From Diadema setosum (Eukaryota; Echinodermata; Echinoidea; Diadematoida; Diadematidae): 64,000 bases of DNA. The notes beneath the pieces are model-generated. The model was not told the origin of the DNA. It made no database searches and saw nothing but the letters and a program-made list of their open reading frames with translations. Positions within the stretch are counted from its first letter, which is position 1; each line of letters opens with the position of its first letter. The DNA is taken from NCBI RefSeq assembly GCF_964275005.1, contig NC_092700.1:17703649-17767648 (forward strand). The letters are read 5' to 3'. Below, piece by piece: positions 25,316 to 45,665 of the stretch. The translations under genes and the position numbers were made by a program.

Positions 25316-25620
25316 TAAGATGTGGGAAATGAGATATAGTTTCATACCCTAAATTTGTATTTAGATTGATTCAATATTACATTGCGGAAGGCCCCGTTGT
25401 ATTTTTTTTCCGGGGGGGGGGGGGGACATACGGTATATAGTTTACATCGAGATGAGTGGGTTTCATCACGGAGCTTCCATGATACAGATCAGGATCAGTG
25501 TCGTATTGGTAAGTCCGAAAATGGAATCCTCGAACAACATACTTTATGTACTAAATGTTCGTTAATTTTTATCGGAAAGAGGGTGAGGGAAAATTATAAG
25601 TACTAACAACCTTTCGGAAT

Positions 25621-26035
25621 GTTGTAAGCCGGGTTAATGATGACGCCGACAGTCTCCAGTTGACGTTGCATGGATTTTATTGAACAAATCAAACAGTCTC
25701 AGTCTGCCGATACATGTATAAACTCCGTATCATCCGCATTATCCTCAGCTACATGTCGTAATGCGTCTAGACTCTATACAGAATAACAAATATAGTCGAA
25801 CTTTTGATTATTCGACATCAAAGAGCTCGCAGAGACTATGTCCACGTCCATTTGTCTCACAAGTCAAAATCAAAGTCAAGAATCATTTAAATCTGCGTCA
25901 TCTTCTCATGAAAATAAAAGTTGCGTTGTGCCCATGCCAACCGTAACCACACGCACACTGCGCCATTGGCATGGACACAACGCGCATCAACGCATTGACG
26001 CAACAATAACAGATCGCATATTTCCATTTACCACA
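25621..26035 (-). repeat. LTR, downstream copy
   Basis: Partner of the LTR at 29184-29598, same 415-bp length. It is bordered inside by a purine-rich tract on the element strand (GCGGGGAAG) and outside by the target duplication ggaat. Confidence 0.92.
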
Positions 26036-26600
26036 AACTTCCCCGCGATTATATAACACAACCATGGGTTATATAATCCCAATTACATCATATCATTTTC
26101 ATAACATTGTACATAATAATACATAACAAAAAATTCCCCGCTCTTCATGTCAAATCATTATACACTTTACAGCAATCCCATATAGAGCGGATTAACAGTT
26201 ATAGATAATCACTAAAATATATTTCAGGAAAGCGTGTGTTCCCCGCTTTTCCAGTCAAATATACAAACGCGGAAATACTACAAAATCGAACATTATTTTT
26301 GAAATCTGCCAAAAGCTGAAACTCTTGAACCTTCCAAATTAACAGTAAATCATACAAACTCAGATACATGGCATAAAGGTTCGGGCCAAGAGAATAACAC
26401 ATCAATACGTTATCTTCAGTTCCGCTTCAATGTATAGCTCAGTTCTTCCACATTGTCAGTAAGCAATGTTCAGATTCTCCGGGAAAATGGTCTTGGTATA
26501 AGCCCAGAATAACGTCAAACGTGCCGTAACAGAACAATGTTCTGCGTCGTATATAAAACCATACATTAATGTCTGTATCAATTAAGATTTATATCGAGGC

Positions 26601-26686
26601 ACAACATAGACAGGTCTCTTAATACATATGCAAATTGTACATACAACATAGACAGGTCTCTTAATACATATGCAAATTGTACATAC
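26601..26686. repeat. Two tandem copies of a 43-bp unit inside the LTR element
   Basis: The unit beginning acaacatagacaggtctctt is repeated head to tail (26601-26643 and 26644-26686) in the non-coding part of the element. Confidence 0.9.
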
Positions 26687-27373
26687 AACACGACAACTTC
26701 CCCGCGATTATATCATACGACCCGTATGATAATAATCTATCTTCTAAGAGTAATATTTCTCAATTACTCAATATTACACAATTATATCAGGAAATGCAAC
26801 ACTTAAAACAAAGTGAAGTCACGGAATATTAGAATTCACTACTAACAGAAATGAGCTTCCCCGCTTTAGCAAGCATATAATAATAAAGGTAACTTCCCCG
26901 CTTTATGTGTCATATCGTCACAGTCAACAATTTGCTCATTGACAAAACTTCACACAAATTAAGGGATCATTCAAAGCATGAATTTTTGACCATCTATTCT
27001 CATTATCAAAAGTTTCTGACTCACTGAACAACCACTAATATTGTCAGAATGCCATGTTGTTCAGCTGCCAACAAAACAATTAAAACAATAGCCATAGTTC
27101 CTTCGTTTTTCCGCGTAATAGTGATTTCAAATGCTTTCATATCACTATTCCAATATCTCATTAAAAACTTCTTATCAATCACATATCAATTAAAACAACC
27201 ATATTATACTGATAACCATTTCTCGCATTGCATCTCTAAATTGGCATATAGTTCCTAATTCCATTGCTACTTGAGATGGTACACAAGTTTCAGCTGCAGT
27301 CATGAACGTATATAATTATATACACTGTAAGCGAATCAAGTCACAACGAATTCCATGGACGGACAACGAATTT

Positions 27374-28591
27374 CTAACCTGCAGCGACCAAGCTTTCATG
27401 AAATTTCGGTCTCCAATTGGACTCCCAGGGCCCCCATACCGTTCCCTGAACATGACATCCATTCTTCCACACGTTACAGATAGGTATGCATGCCTCCCTT
27501 GTTATTACATCATTGACAACAATGTTACCATGAGTAATATTCCCCTCTTTTGAAATTGACCACTCCTTTGGCGCTACGTGAGTGCTTGGTGGCTGCACTT
27601 TTGCATGCTTTTGGACATCCTGACCTTCATGTGATAATTCGGGACCCCTCTTGGTACCCTCTCCCACAGGTTTTGCAATTAGACGCACTCCAGCATCTAA
27701 ATCCTTTGCATCAACCTGTTCATCACATGACTCATGTCCATGTCCCCCAGCATCAATTTCTGCACCACCCTCATCTACATCAACGCAACCCAGAATCTGC
27801 GATCCCCCATCCAAAAGAATAGGTATGGCATCCTCCTTCTCCTTTTCAGCTGTATCTGAGGAAAGATCTAGCTGCTGAGCAACCGGGTCGGTGAACATTC
27901 CTTGTGTTCCAGCATCAGCACTCCCAGTTTTCAGCTTATCTCCCTCTAGCATACAATCTTCACGGAGAGCTAACAGTGCTTCTCTCCTAAGCACTTCAAA
28001 TCGGCATCCCCGATTTTTCATGTGCAAACGCCTCAACAAAATTCGTTCCCTCTCATCCCGTGTTCCACTGACAAACTGGCTGGACAGAGCTTCGTCTCTA
28101 AGCTGCCTCAGAGCCGCAGCTTCCTTCTCATCGTCTGCAGCATCTACCGATTTTGCATAAAGACGCATGAGAGCCCTACTGAAGCCTGCCAAGTCTTCAT
28201 CATCACGTTGAACACGTTTATAGAACAAACACCGCAAATAGTGAGAATTCTCTCGACTAAAACACAGACGGAGAGCTTTTACAACCTCTGTAAAACTCCT
28301 CCGCTTCTCGTCCGACAGACAATAGCGAATCTCTTCTCTTGCTGGCCCTATGAGGTTGTTCACTAAAACTCTAGCCTTTTCCTCATCACTTAAACTGAAA
28401 GGCTCAACAGTGAGATTGAACATTTCCATCCAATTAGAAAAAGGTGTTTCTGTGCCATCTTCACAATACCCACTAAACTTTTCAATTAGTGCATGGCCTA
28501 GAGCGAGATTTACACACAATCCTTTCATTGCCTGTCCAAATGAAGAGAAATTATCAATTTGCGCATCCTTATGAACAAACTGTTCACACAT
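27374..28591 (-). CDS. gag-like ORF of the LTR element (405 aa)
   Basis: A single open frame of 405 aa inside the LTR element. The first half reads like a retrotransposon gag: a conserved-looking block around NWMEMFNL, then a helical charged region with motifs such as LRCLFYKRVQRDDEDLAGF and ALMRLYAKSVDAADDEKEAA. The last third is acidic and low in complexity. I saw no zinc knuckle and no protease or polymerase after it. The likely role is a particle protein that lets the element move with enzymes supplied by a relative (inference). Homology to any named gag family was not established. Confidence 0.7.
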   Translation of the reverse strand: MCEQFVHKDAQIDNFSSFGQAMKGLCVNLALGHALIEKFSGYCEDGTETPFSNWMEMFNLTVEPFSLSDEEKARVLVNNLIGPAREEIRYCLSDEKRRSFTEVVKALRLCFSRENSHYLRCLFYKRVQRDDEDLAGFSRALMRLYAKSVDAADDEKEAAALRQLRDEALSSQFVSGTRDERERILLRRLHMKNRGCRFEVLRREALLALREDCMLEGDKLKTGSADAGTQGMFTDPVAQQLDLSSDTAEKEKEDAIPILLDGGSQILGCVDVDEGGAEIDAGGHGHESCDEQVDAKDLDAGVRLIAKPVGEGTKRGPELSHEGQDVQKHAKVQPPSTHVAPKEWSISKEGNITHGNIVVNDVITREACIPICNVWKNGCHVQGTVWGPWESNWRPKFHESLVAAG

Positions 28592-29183
28592 GACTAATTA
28601 CGCAGTTAAACTGACCAATTAAGACACGTCATTTTCAAACATGAAACGTAATGCCCAAATGGCATCATAGGTCCAAAATCTGCATGAAGTCCAATCGGTT
28701 AAACGAAAGTTCAGCATCATCCATTATTTCAGTTACCAAATACTTGCTCAGTGCGTGAGATGCCATATCGCAGCTCTGTAACCGTCGATTTCGCATCCCG
28801 ATTGATGTTCAGCCGCCCCCAACGCACGCCAGCGCACTCCGACGTCCACAGCAAAACTCCCGACGGACCATCATCAGCTCCAGTCTCCAGCCCACCATCG
28901 ACGAGCCTGATCATCATGAAGCTGCCTCACAGAGTAGTGCTGCTCTACCAGGGCTGATCAACGTAGATCGATCTACACCATCAAGATCAAGATCAAGATT
29001 ACCCAGCACTCCTCCATACTCCTGTCCGCTACTAAGTGTAGTCAAAACAGCAGGTCTCCTCGGAGCGAAACGTGGACCATTATTCCGTCATACTCGAGGC
29101 TGTTATTCGTCGATCAGGGTTCTTCAACTGGATGAAGTGGATCACTCCGTCAGGCTGTCATCATCCCACTCCTGACACCATTT

Positions 29184-29598
29184 GTTGTAAGCCGGGTTAA
29201 TGATGACGCCGACAGTCTCCAGTTGACGTTGCATGGATTTTATTGAACAAATCAAACAGTCTCAGTCTGCCGATACATGTATAAACTCCGTATCATCCGC
29301 ATTATCCTCAGCTACATGTCGTAATGCGTCTAGACTCTATACAGAATAACAAATATAGTCGAACTTTTGATTATTCGACATCAAAGAGCTCGCAGAGACT
29401 ATGTCCACGTCCATTTGTCTCACAAGTCAAAATCAAAGTCAAGAATCAATTAAATCTGCGTCATCTTCTCATGAAAATAAAAGTTGCGTTGTGCCCATGC
29501 CAACCGTAACCACACGCACACTGCGCCATTGGCATGGACACAACGCGCATCAACGCATTGACGCAACAATAACAGATCGCATATTTCCATTTACCACA
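29184..29598 (-). repeat. LTR, upstream copy (element reads leftward)
   Basis: 415-bp direct repeat identical in length to the copy at 25621-26035, with one base difference noticed. On the element strand it begins TGTGG and ends TTACAAC. The 5-bp duplication ggaat follows it on the plus strand. Confidence 0.92.
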
Positions 29599-29718
29599 GG
29601 AATTACGAACCTCATACGGAATGGCGAACTTTATTTGAAGGGAAAATCCGGGACAAAAATAGATAAAAGTAAAAGTCTAAACAGAAAGAGTAGAATCTTA
29701 TAAGCACAACGGTGATAG

Positions 29719-30172
29719 AAAGTTTGATCAAAAATCGGATGAAAATCACTGAAGCTATGAAATTGGGAAGTTTCGCTACTTTTTAACAAAAAGTAATGGG
29801 ACACTAAATATGAATATGCATAGAATATAGTGAGTTCAATGTCATCCCCTCACAATTTGCCATACAGTATTATACATGCAGTCATGAAATTTCCAGTTTT
29901 GTTTTTTTTTTAATCAAAGTAAAACGCATGTTAATATGCCCAAGCCTCAAATCCTGATATCTGACTAATCATTATTTCTAAGGTAGTCAGCAAGGAGTAA
30001 AATAATGTTTTACATTAATAAAGCAGAAAATGGATATTTTGTCAATTTTTGTACACAATTATTGTGAGGAGATGACATCATCAGTTCACTTATTTGCATG
30101 ATATTATTTCATATTAACTTTACAATGTCATGACTTACCTAATTTCCCTCCGATTTTGATCAATTTTTTTAC
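29719..30172. mobile_element. Inverted-end AT-rich element
   Basis: gtttgatcaaaaatcggatg and ctccgattttgatcaattt are inverted copies, with gatgacat/atgtcatc words in both halves around a centre near 29940. It directly follows the LTR element's target repeat. Confidence 0.55.
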
Positions 30173-30284
30173 TGTACGTTGTAGTTGTATACGAACATTA
30201 TGGCCTTGTAAACGAATCTCATTTCATTTTCAAAGTTACGAACCTCCGGAATAAAGAACCTTGCCCCCCTAGCTGTCACACTTT

Positions 30285-31060
30285 GTAGGATAAGGCGAAC
30301 GCATGAGAAACGAAAGTCGAGTTTTGGCATCCGTTGATATCCGTTAAAATGCGTTTCATGTCATTTTTATCCTTTGGATTCAATTCAATTCAATTCAATG
30401 TTTTTATTTCATTTTCCGACAAAAAAGATATGAACATCACTTTTTTGATAACATGTGACAGAAATTAAGGTGCGTAAAGTATAACATGAAAGAATGTATA
30501 TACAATGATTGTACCACCTTATAATAATTATACACTATCATATAACTCAAGTGATTAGAAGTAATTATGTAGTACGCAAAATTCGAAAAATGGAGGGACC
30601 CACTAAGAAGACAAAGCTTGTAGATTGTGGGCCCCTCGGATGAACGCTTATCTTCCGGTGATTTCCGTGAGAGCGGCCAGAAAACTAAATTGTGCATGCA
30701 TAAAGTTTTTTTCTCGCTATAAGTTAAGATAGCGCGATCTGACCCTTGTACAATAGTTGTATATGTTTTCTCCTGTATCTGTACTGTAGGGGGCCTACTT
30801 TGTCGTTTTCAAACTGCTAGGCCTCCTGTAGAGTCCGTTGCTGCAAGAGATGGAACGGATGGAACGGATGGAACGGCTATTATGTACAGGACTTCAAACG
30901 CATATTCCCAACGCACGATTCTCTGACGTTCGATGTATGTCTCATGCGTCACCCATTTGTTCCTCGTGCGATTTGTCCTGTGGACATGCGGTTCATATTC
31001 GTTTCTCATGCGTTTTGCGCACGTCCTGTACCTGTGTCCTGTATACACAATCGCCCCATA
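30285..31060. repeat. Probable inverted element with 'cgcatgagaaacgaa' arms, split by a retroposon tail
   Basis: cgcatgagaaacgaa at 30300 recurs inverted at about 30998-31013. Between them lies ttcaattcaattcaatg followed by a stretch (30375-30700) like that at 42907-43210, which I read as a retroposon 3' end. Confidence 0.4.
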
Positions 31061-31346
31061 AGTGAGGTGCGTTGTTTGTTGTTTTGTTCAGCCCCCATCA
31101 TAGACCTTGCGTAGCTCCCCGTACGCTCCGACCTCTAGAGAGAACGGAAACTTTACACTTGGTCCACAGGACTGACGATTCAAACAACGGATGAGCAAAA
31201 TATCGCTCGTTCCTAGGTCACTGGGCCCATCCGGCAAAGTGTGACAGGAGCCTATTAGGAATAATGAACGGTAACCCATTGGGCCTGATATCCTTACATA
31301 AGGACCAGGGTGACTGGGTTGGCATGATGCCACATTAAATCGATGC

Positions 31347-31742
31347 ATGGTTGAGATGGGGTTTCAGGTTTCAAACTTTTTTGTGAGGTAATGAGAAATC
31401 TCATATGAAATATTAAAGAGCATACAATTTTAAGAGGAATTCCAAGTTTATTTTGATAAAAATTAGTTTTGAAATGGCTGAGATATCAAAAAACAAAGAG
31501 GTCCTAATAAAAGGGGGATCCGTCTTTTATTAGAACCACTTTGGTTTTTTTTTTTTCCAGTCATATTCTATATCTTAGCCATTTCAAAACCGATCGTCAT
31601 CAAATAAACTTTGAATTTCGGGGTTTGAATATTCCTTTTAGCATAATGCTCTTTGATATTTTATTAGTATCATCTTATCATCTTGTAACAAGTTAAAAAT
31701 CAGAATCTCCCATCTCAACCAAAACTGTAGAGCCACCCCTTT
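31347..31742. mobile_element. Palindromic MITE family copy B
   Basis: Shares gttttgaaatggctgagatat, the central cttttattaga palindrome and a ccacccctttaa end with copies at 10741-11063 and 44386-44768. Confidence 0.8.
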
Positions 31743-31826
31743 AATAGAACTGTTTAATTGACCACTTCTGGTATTAAAACCATGGGATCGACGGCATACC
31801 TCCGAAGGTCTACACAATGAGAGATA

Positions 31827-32062
31827 TTAAAGGACAAGTTCACCTTCATAAACATGTGGATTTAGTGAATGCAGCAATATGAGTAGAACGCAGTAGTGAG
31901 AGCTTGAGGAAAATCGGACTATTTCCTGAAAAGTTATGAATTTTTGAAGTTTCTGCTCTGTCATTACTGGATGAAGGACTATACATCTTGTGATGTCACG
32001 TGTGTATAGAATGATGCAAAGAAAATACAAAAGAAAATTCAACATGTTTCACTTTTTTTCGC
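31827..32062. repeat. Dispersed repeat beginning 'aaaggacaagttcacc'
   Basis: Starts aaaggacaagttcaccttca and is non-coding. It resembles a dispersed element by its sharp start, but the partner end was not found here. Confidence 0.3.
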
Positions 32063-32177
32063 TGAGTTAACGGGGGGGGGGGTGAAGGTATATGATGATA
32101 ATAATCATTTCCTTCTTGTTTGTTTGGTTGTTTTTTTTTTTACATGGAAGCATTGTATAGTTTCTTTATACATAATA

Positions 32178-32204
32178 ATAATAGTAATAATAATAATAAT
32201 AATG

Positions 32205-32258
<54 letters not shown>

Positions 32259-32356
32259 GTAATAATAATAATCATTATTATTATTATTATCATTATTATT
32301 ATTATTATTATTATTATCATTATTATTATCATCATTATTACTATTATTATTATTAT
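32178..32356. repeat. (AAT)n followed by (ATT)n, a trinucleotide inverted pair
   Basis: About 95 bp of mostly AAT units turns into about 80 bp of ATT units, so the whole can fold into a long hairpin. Predicted ORFs here are all-Ile or all-Asn and not genes. Confidence 0.9.
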
Positions 32357-32645
32357 ATTCCTCTTTTTTTCATTGAAGCAAAAACAAAAAAGCAAGTCTT
32401 CATTATAGCCTGGCGCTATCACTCAATCACGCACTCTATACATGTGCCCTCGTCGAGTGCAGTTAATTATTGTATGTAGTCGGGCGATAAAAACATACTT
32501 GTGGCCATAGATACCTATAGGCTAACCCCATTATCATGATTATGTCGTCTGGTTCGACGTTGACATTCGAATGTAAACAGATGTGAGTGGAACTTATGAA
32601 ATGAGCTGCAGAAGATAAGGGGATCTATTAATAGCAGGCGGAGTC

Positions 32646-32668
32646 TATAAAAAGACATGTTTCATTCT
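32646..32668 (+). promoter_or_regulatory. TATA box and possible initiator of the PECR-type gene
   Basis: TATAAAAAG at 32646-32654 lies 142 bp upstream of the start codon at 32796. An initiator-like TCATTCT follows at 32662-32668, only about 16 bp on, which is nearer than the usual 25-30 bp; transcription may begin a little further down. Context and orientation fit the downstream gene. Confidence 0.5.
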
Positions 32669-32795
32669 GCACTACAAAATACAGTAAATATAGATCACAG
32701 CGAAAAGTTGCTGCTCATGTTGTCGACTCTAAGTGACAGTTGAAGAACTCGTCTTTAGCGACTGGACACCTAAAGTGAAGAAAAAATCGTTCAAA

Positions 32796-41889
<9,094 letters not shown>

Positions 41890-42007
41890 CTGCAGAATGT
41901 AAAATGTGGCATACATAGAAAATAATGTATGTCGACAGAGGTGGATATGGATTGATAGGAAACAGAATTTTCAGTGTATACGGCAGCATATTAAAGGGTA
42001 CACGTCA

Positions 42008-42412
42008 CGAGATCGATACGCACGAGTCATACAGCCCACGAGCTAGACGCTTAGTGAACGAGGCCCATGAGCTCGACATCAAGTAAAATAGGCCCATGAG
42101 CTGGACACTTGGCACTAGGCAAATAACACCTACGAGCTAGATACTAGGCAAAAAGGGGGGACGGGCATGAGCCCAACATTACATAACGGGGTTTATGTAC
42201 GCAGTGTCGAGCTCATGGATTTTTTTCTTTTATAGTGCCGAGTTCATGGGCATTCTATTATTAGTTCCTGGGTCTGTTTTACGTAGTGTCTATATAGCAC
42301 GTGGGCCCGATTTACGTAAATGCCTCATGGACCGTATAACTCATGGGCATTTTTTTTCAATGTCTATCTGGGTGACCTTATGACTTGTGGGTGTCGAGCT
42401 CATAAGATGACC
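42008..42412. mobile_element. Foldback array of 'cccatgagctcgacac' units
   Basis: The left half holds about five diverged copies of cccatgagctcgacat spaced 30-45 bp apart. The right half holds about six in reverse complement (gtgtcgagctcatgg). The turn is at about 42190. It begins 119 bp after the PECR stop codon, so it may be in the transcript's 3' UTR. Confidence 0.75.
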
Positions 42413-42906
42413 GCAGCATTAATAGTAGTTACTACAGTCTCGTATTTGTACCTGTGTACTGTTATAACTTTAACAACAAGAAAAAAATATCTGCTCAGTC
42501 CACTACAAAATTCTACGTGATGAGAAATCGTGGTGAAACACTAGCAAACATAATGTATATATGGCAAGAGAAAGCTTTCATCACAACCACAACGACAAAG
42601 ACCTTGATTATAACCCATTTTTACGCACTACTTGAATGCATTCAAAGTCCAAATTTAGTGGGTAAATACATGTGGGTCATGTTTAGACCTACTTCCGTGA
42701 TCAATGAATGTACATTTCAGGAACCTGAAAAAAAAATCAATGTGGATATACCGACATGTGCCAGGTATGTATTTATAGATATTTTCAGACATGTTGAGAT
42801 TGAATGATAACGCGCGCTGCTAACAGGCGTGAGAGTTGAACAAGTTGATAAGTTAATAACTAAATTGTATATGGTGAATAAATTGTGATGACAAGCAAAA
42901 ATGACA

Positions 42907-43215
42907 GTTCAATTCAATTCAATTCAATTCAATTCAATCCAGCAGTTTATTTATTCCCATCATCAAAAAAGAAAAAGAAAAAGAAAAAGGATCATGATCA
43001 AAAGTGGTACAAGTTTTCAATTTATCTTTCATTCGTCTGATAAAGGCATTTTTTTCAAATACAATATAAAGTATATCTGCACGAATGATGTCATAAAAGA
43101 GGAACAATGCACTTTGCCATGGCAACAAAAATAGTAAATAATCACAACGATTGAAAACAGTGTTCTACTAAAAAGCCAAGCTTGTAAGACGTGGAACACT
43201 GGAACAAACAACAAC
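42907..43215 (-). repeat. Retroposon 3' end with (TTGAA)n tail
   Basis: A ttcaa run (42907-42938) borders tttatttattccc and a stretch sharing aagccaagcttgta with about 30600-30640. This looks like the tail of a minus-oriented SINE or LINE. Confidence 0.4.
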
Positions 43216-43787
43216 AGCACCAAGTTGTTATACCAATAAAACATATTCATATATTAAATTCTTCTATATACTATTGTACACTTACAATAAACAATAAACA
43301 ATACTTACAAGCAAAGAGAAACGGAAGCACGTAAAACATACCTTTATAAAAACGTAACAATTAAAATGATGTAGAGTTATTAAGTTATAGGCCCTACTTA
43401 TTCTATAAAATTGCAAATGTTCAGGGCATTATTCAGTTTGAAAAGGAATCCATGCTTTCTTCATTTTAAACTGTATAGAGTATTGTGGATAAATTTTACT
43501 TACTCAGTAGCATAATTATATACTATATTGTATAGGCCTACATTTCAAAGGTAATTATCAAAACTTGTTTAAAGCCTTCCAGAATAGCATTAAGAACCTT
43601 GAAGAGAAGGAAAATAGGAAATGGTACTCCTTAACTAAAATGTTAATCTACATTGTAACAACCACTAAGGCAACGTTTTATACTGTAATAGACCTACATC
43701 ATGTATAGCTAAACAACTGATGAGCATTTCCTATGATATATCAGAATCATATAGAAGTGTTTTCAAGATTCTCATAATGCTAATAAG

Positions 43788-44057
43788 GTCCTAAGCCCAT
43801 CACACTGCACGATCCAACCGGTCGCATGACTGTGGACTCACCGCACACCCGCAGCTGGGCTTGCGACTGCGATGGCGTCAGTACATTGCTACAGCGTGAT
43901 TGGCTGAAAGTCCACGACCGGTCATGAAAATTCGACATGTCAAATATCTGCGACTGGCATTGCGACCCAGTCCAGGCTGGTGACGTCACACTTCCAGTAT
44001 AAGGTCGCACGACCGATGCATAGTGGCAAAGTCGTGTGGTGTGCAGTGGCCCTTACG
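43788..44057. repeat. GC-richer short element, ends loosely inverted
   Basis: Starts aaggtcctaagcccatcaca and ends gtgtggtgtgcagtggccct. Internal words such as gcgactg and cgaccggt occur in both orientations. It is likely a decayed MITE. Confidence 0.45.
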
Positions 44058-44385
44058 ACGACTGAATTGTTCGCAATGGAGCAGACATGCAAAACAAATT
44101 CGACAGAAGAAAAAGTGCATAATTTGACTGTGAATCGTGTGGCTTAAAAGTAAATAAGTGAGAGTATTCAGGGGGTTTGAGTACAATGTTCTAGTAAATC
44201 AAGATTTTTAATGAGAAAGAAATGGAGGCTTGCATACAGATTCCCTTGACAACCCTGCTTCTCATTTGCGCAGGTAAATCTTGAAACATCCGGTAAATCA
44301 ACTGATTAGAGGGACACTATTATCCGTGATAAAGTAGTCGCACTGTCTCTATTGATATTAGTATTAATGATAATTATTTTCCTTC

Positions 44386-44768
44386 AAAGGGATCGTATAG
44401 TTTTGGTTGAGACCTAATCAGGTTTCTAACATTTTTGGTGAGATAATGAGAAACCTCTTGTGAAATATGAAAGAGCGTGTAATTCCACGAGGAATTCAAC
44501 GTTTATTTGATAAACATTGGTTTTGAAATGGCTGAGATATCCAAAACAGAGCGATTCTAGTAAAGTGTGGGACCCTCACTTTATTACGATCGCTTTGTTT
44601 TACTTTGTTTTCGGATGTTTCAGTCATTCCAAACCCGATTTTCATCGAATAAACTTTGAATTCCTCCTAAAATGGTATGCACTGTACTATTTCGTAAGTG
44701 TTTTCTAGGTATCTTGCAAAAAGTTAAAAGCCCAATTCTCATCTCCACCAATACTGTACCATCCCTTT
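44386..44768. mobile_element. Palindromic MITE family copy C, both ends kept
   Basis: Starts aaagggatcgtatagttttg and ends aatactgtaccatcccttt (inverted), with the family's central stem. This copy defines the element ends best. Confidence 0.8.
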
Positions 44769-44857
44769 AAGCTTCTTTCTCTTTCTGCTTCTTTTTCTTC
44801 TCCTCATTCTGGGAGTAATCTGCCTCCTTTAATACTCGAGATTCTTGCATATATCAA

Positions 44858-44863
<6 letters not shown>

Positions 44864-44904
<41 letters not shown>

Positions 44905-44950
44905 CGTGTGTGTGTGTTTGTACGCGTGTGTGTGTGTGTGTGTGTGTGTT
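44864..44950. repeat. (TG)n microsatellite
   Basis: TG units with a short CG-rich interruption near 44892. Confidence 0.95.
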
Positions 44951-45607
44951 TAAGTAGGCCTACTTATGGTGGTGCGAATTTTTAATCTGTAATAATCCCT
45001 ATTACATTTACGTAAGATGTTGTATTCATATTAGATCTGAAGTCATCATGGTCATGCTCGATATGCAGAGTATATAGTAAAAGAGCATAGCCTGCGAAAA
45101 GCAATATAGGTTTACATGCACAGTGTCATTCTGCTTAACTGAAAATATATTGCCAAAAGCTCATACAGGGTCATGTAATTTACAGGAGCATCCTAAAAAT
45201 GACGTAAATTTGCTATGGCAACAGGATTATAAATGATCGGGTGTATTATGTTCGTCACCAAAAACAGCAATCTTTTATCAAACGCAAACCACTGGTGCTG
45301 CTTATGTCATGCTTTGCACATTAAAGTTGCATCTGAACATTGGTCATTGATCTGTCATTGATTATCCTTGTCTGCAGCTCATACACTGGTTTCTTCAGCA
45401 TGTGAAAGTGAATAATGGATTTAAAGGAAAATGGCATTGCAGGCACTGAGGCATCATCTCATGTACGATTCTTTTTCCGTAATGCATCAAACGACACCTA
45501 TAAAATAGAACATTTATTAGCCATAAGTAACAATTTCTTATCTTTATCGGCTGGTCGGTCAATTTGGTTGAGTTGAGGATGAGGGTCGGGCTTTGCAATT
45601 TACCATT

Positions 45608-45663
<56 letters not shown>

Positions 45664-45665
45664 GC
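45608..45665. repeat. (TTG)n microsatellite
   Basis: About 19 units. On the minus strand it would read polyglutamine, but no gene structure surrounds it. Confidence 0.95.

Larger units (their letters stand above)
25621..29598 (-). mobile_element. LTR retrotransposon carrying only a gag-like gene, young
   Basis: Two direct repeats of 415 bp (25621-26035 and 29184-29598) differ at about one position by eye, which indicates a recent insertion. A 5-bp target duplication, ggaat, flanks it (25616-25620 and 29599-29603). The element reads on the minus strand: a primer-binding-like site (TGGTGTCAGGAGTGGG) lies 3 nt inside the right LTR, and a purine-rich tract abuts the left LTR. Between them are one gag-like ORF and about 1.3 kb without coding. 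No protease, reverse transcriptase or integrase is present, so it looks like a whole but non-autonomous gag-only element. Superfamily is undetermined. Confidence 0.88.

Noticed and set aside
32082-32479. Poly-Ile / poly-Asn / poly-Tyr frames
   Set aside because: They come from the AAT/ATT trinucleotide tract.
22300-32640. Search for SGNH-domain exons (GDSR and related motifs) upstream of the RWA-like gene
   Set aside because: No minus-strand open stretch here carries such motifs; the longer ones belong to the LTR element or to repeats.
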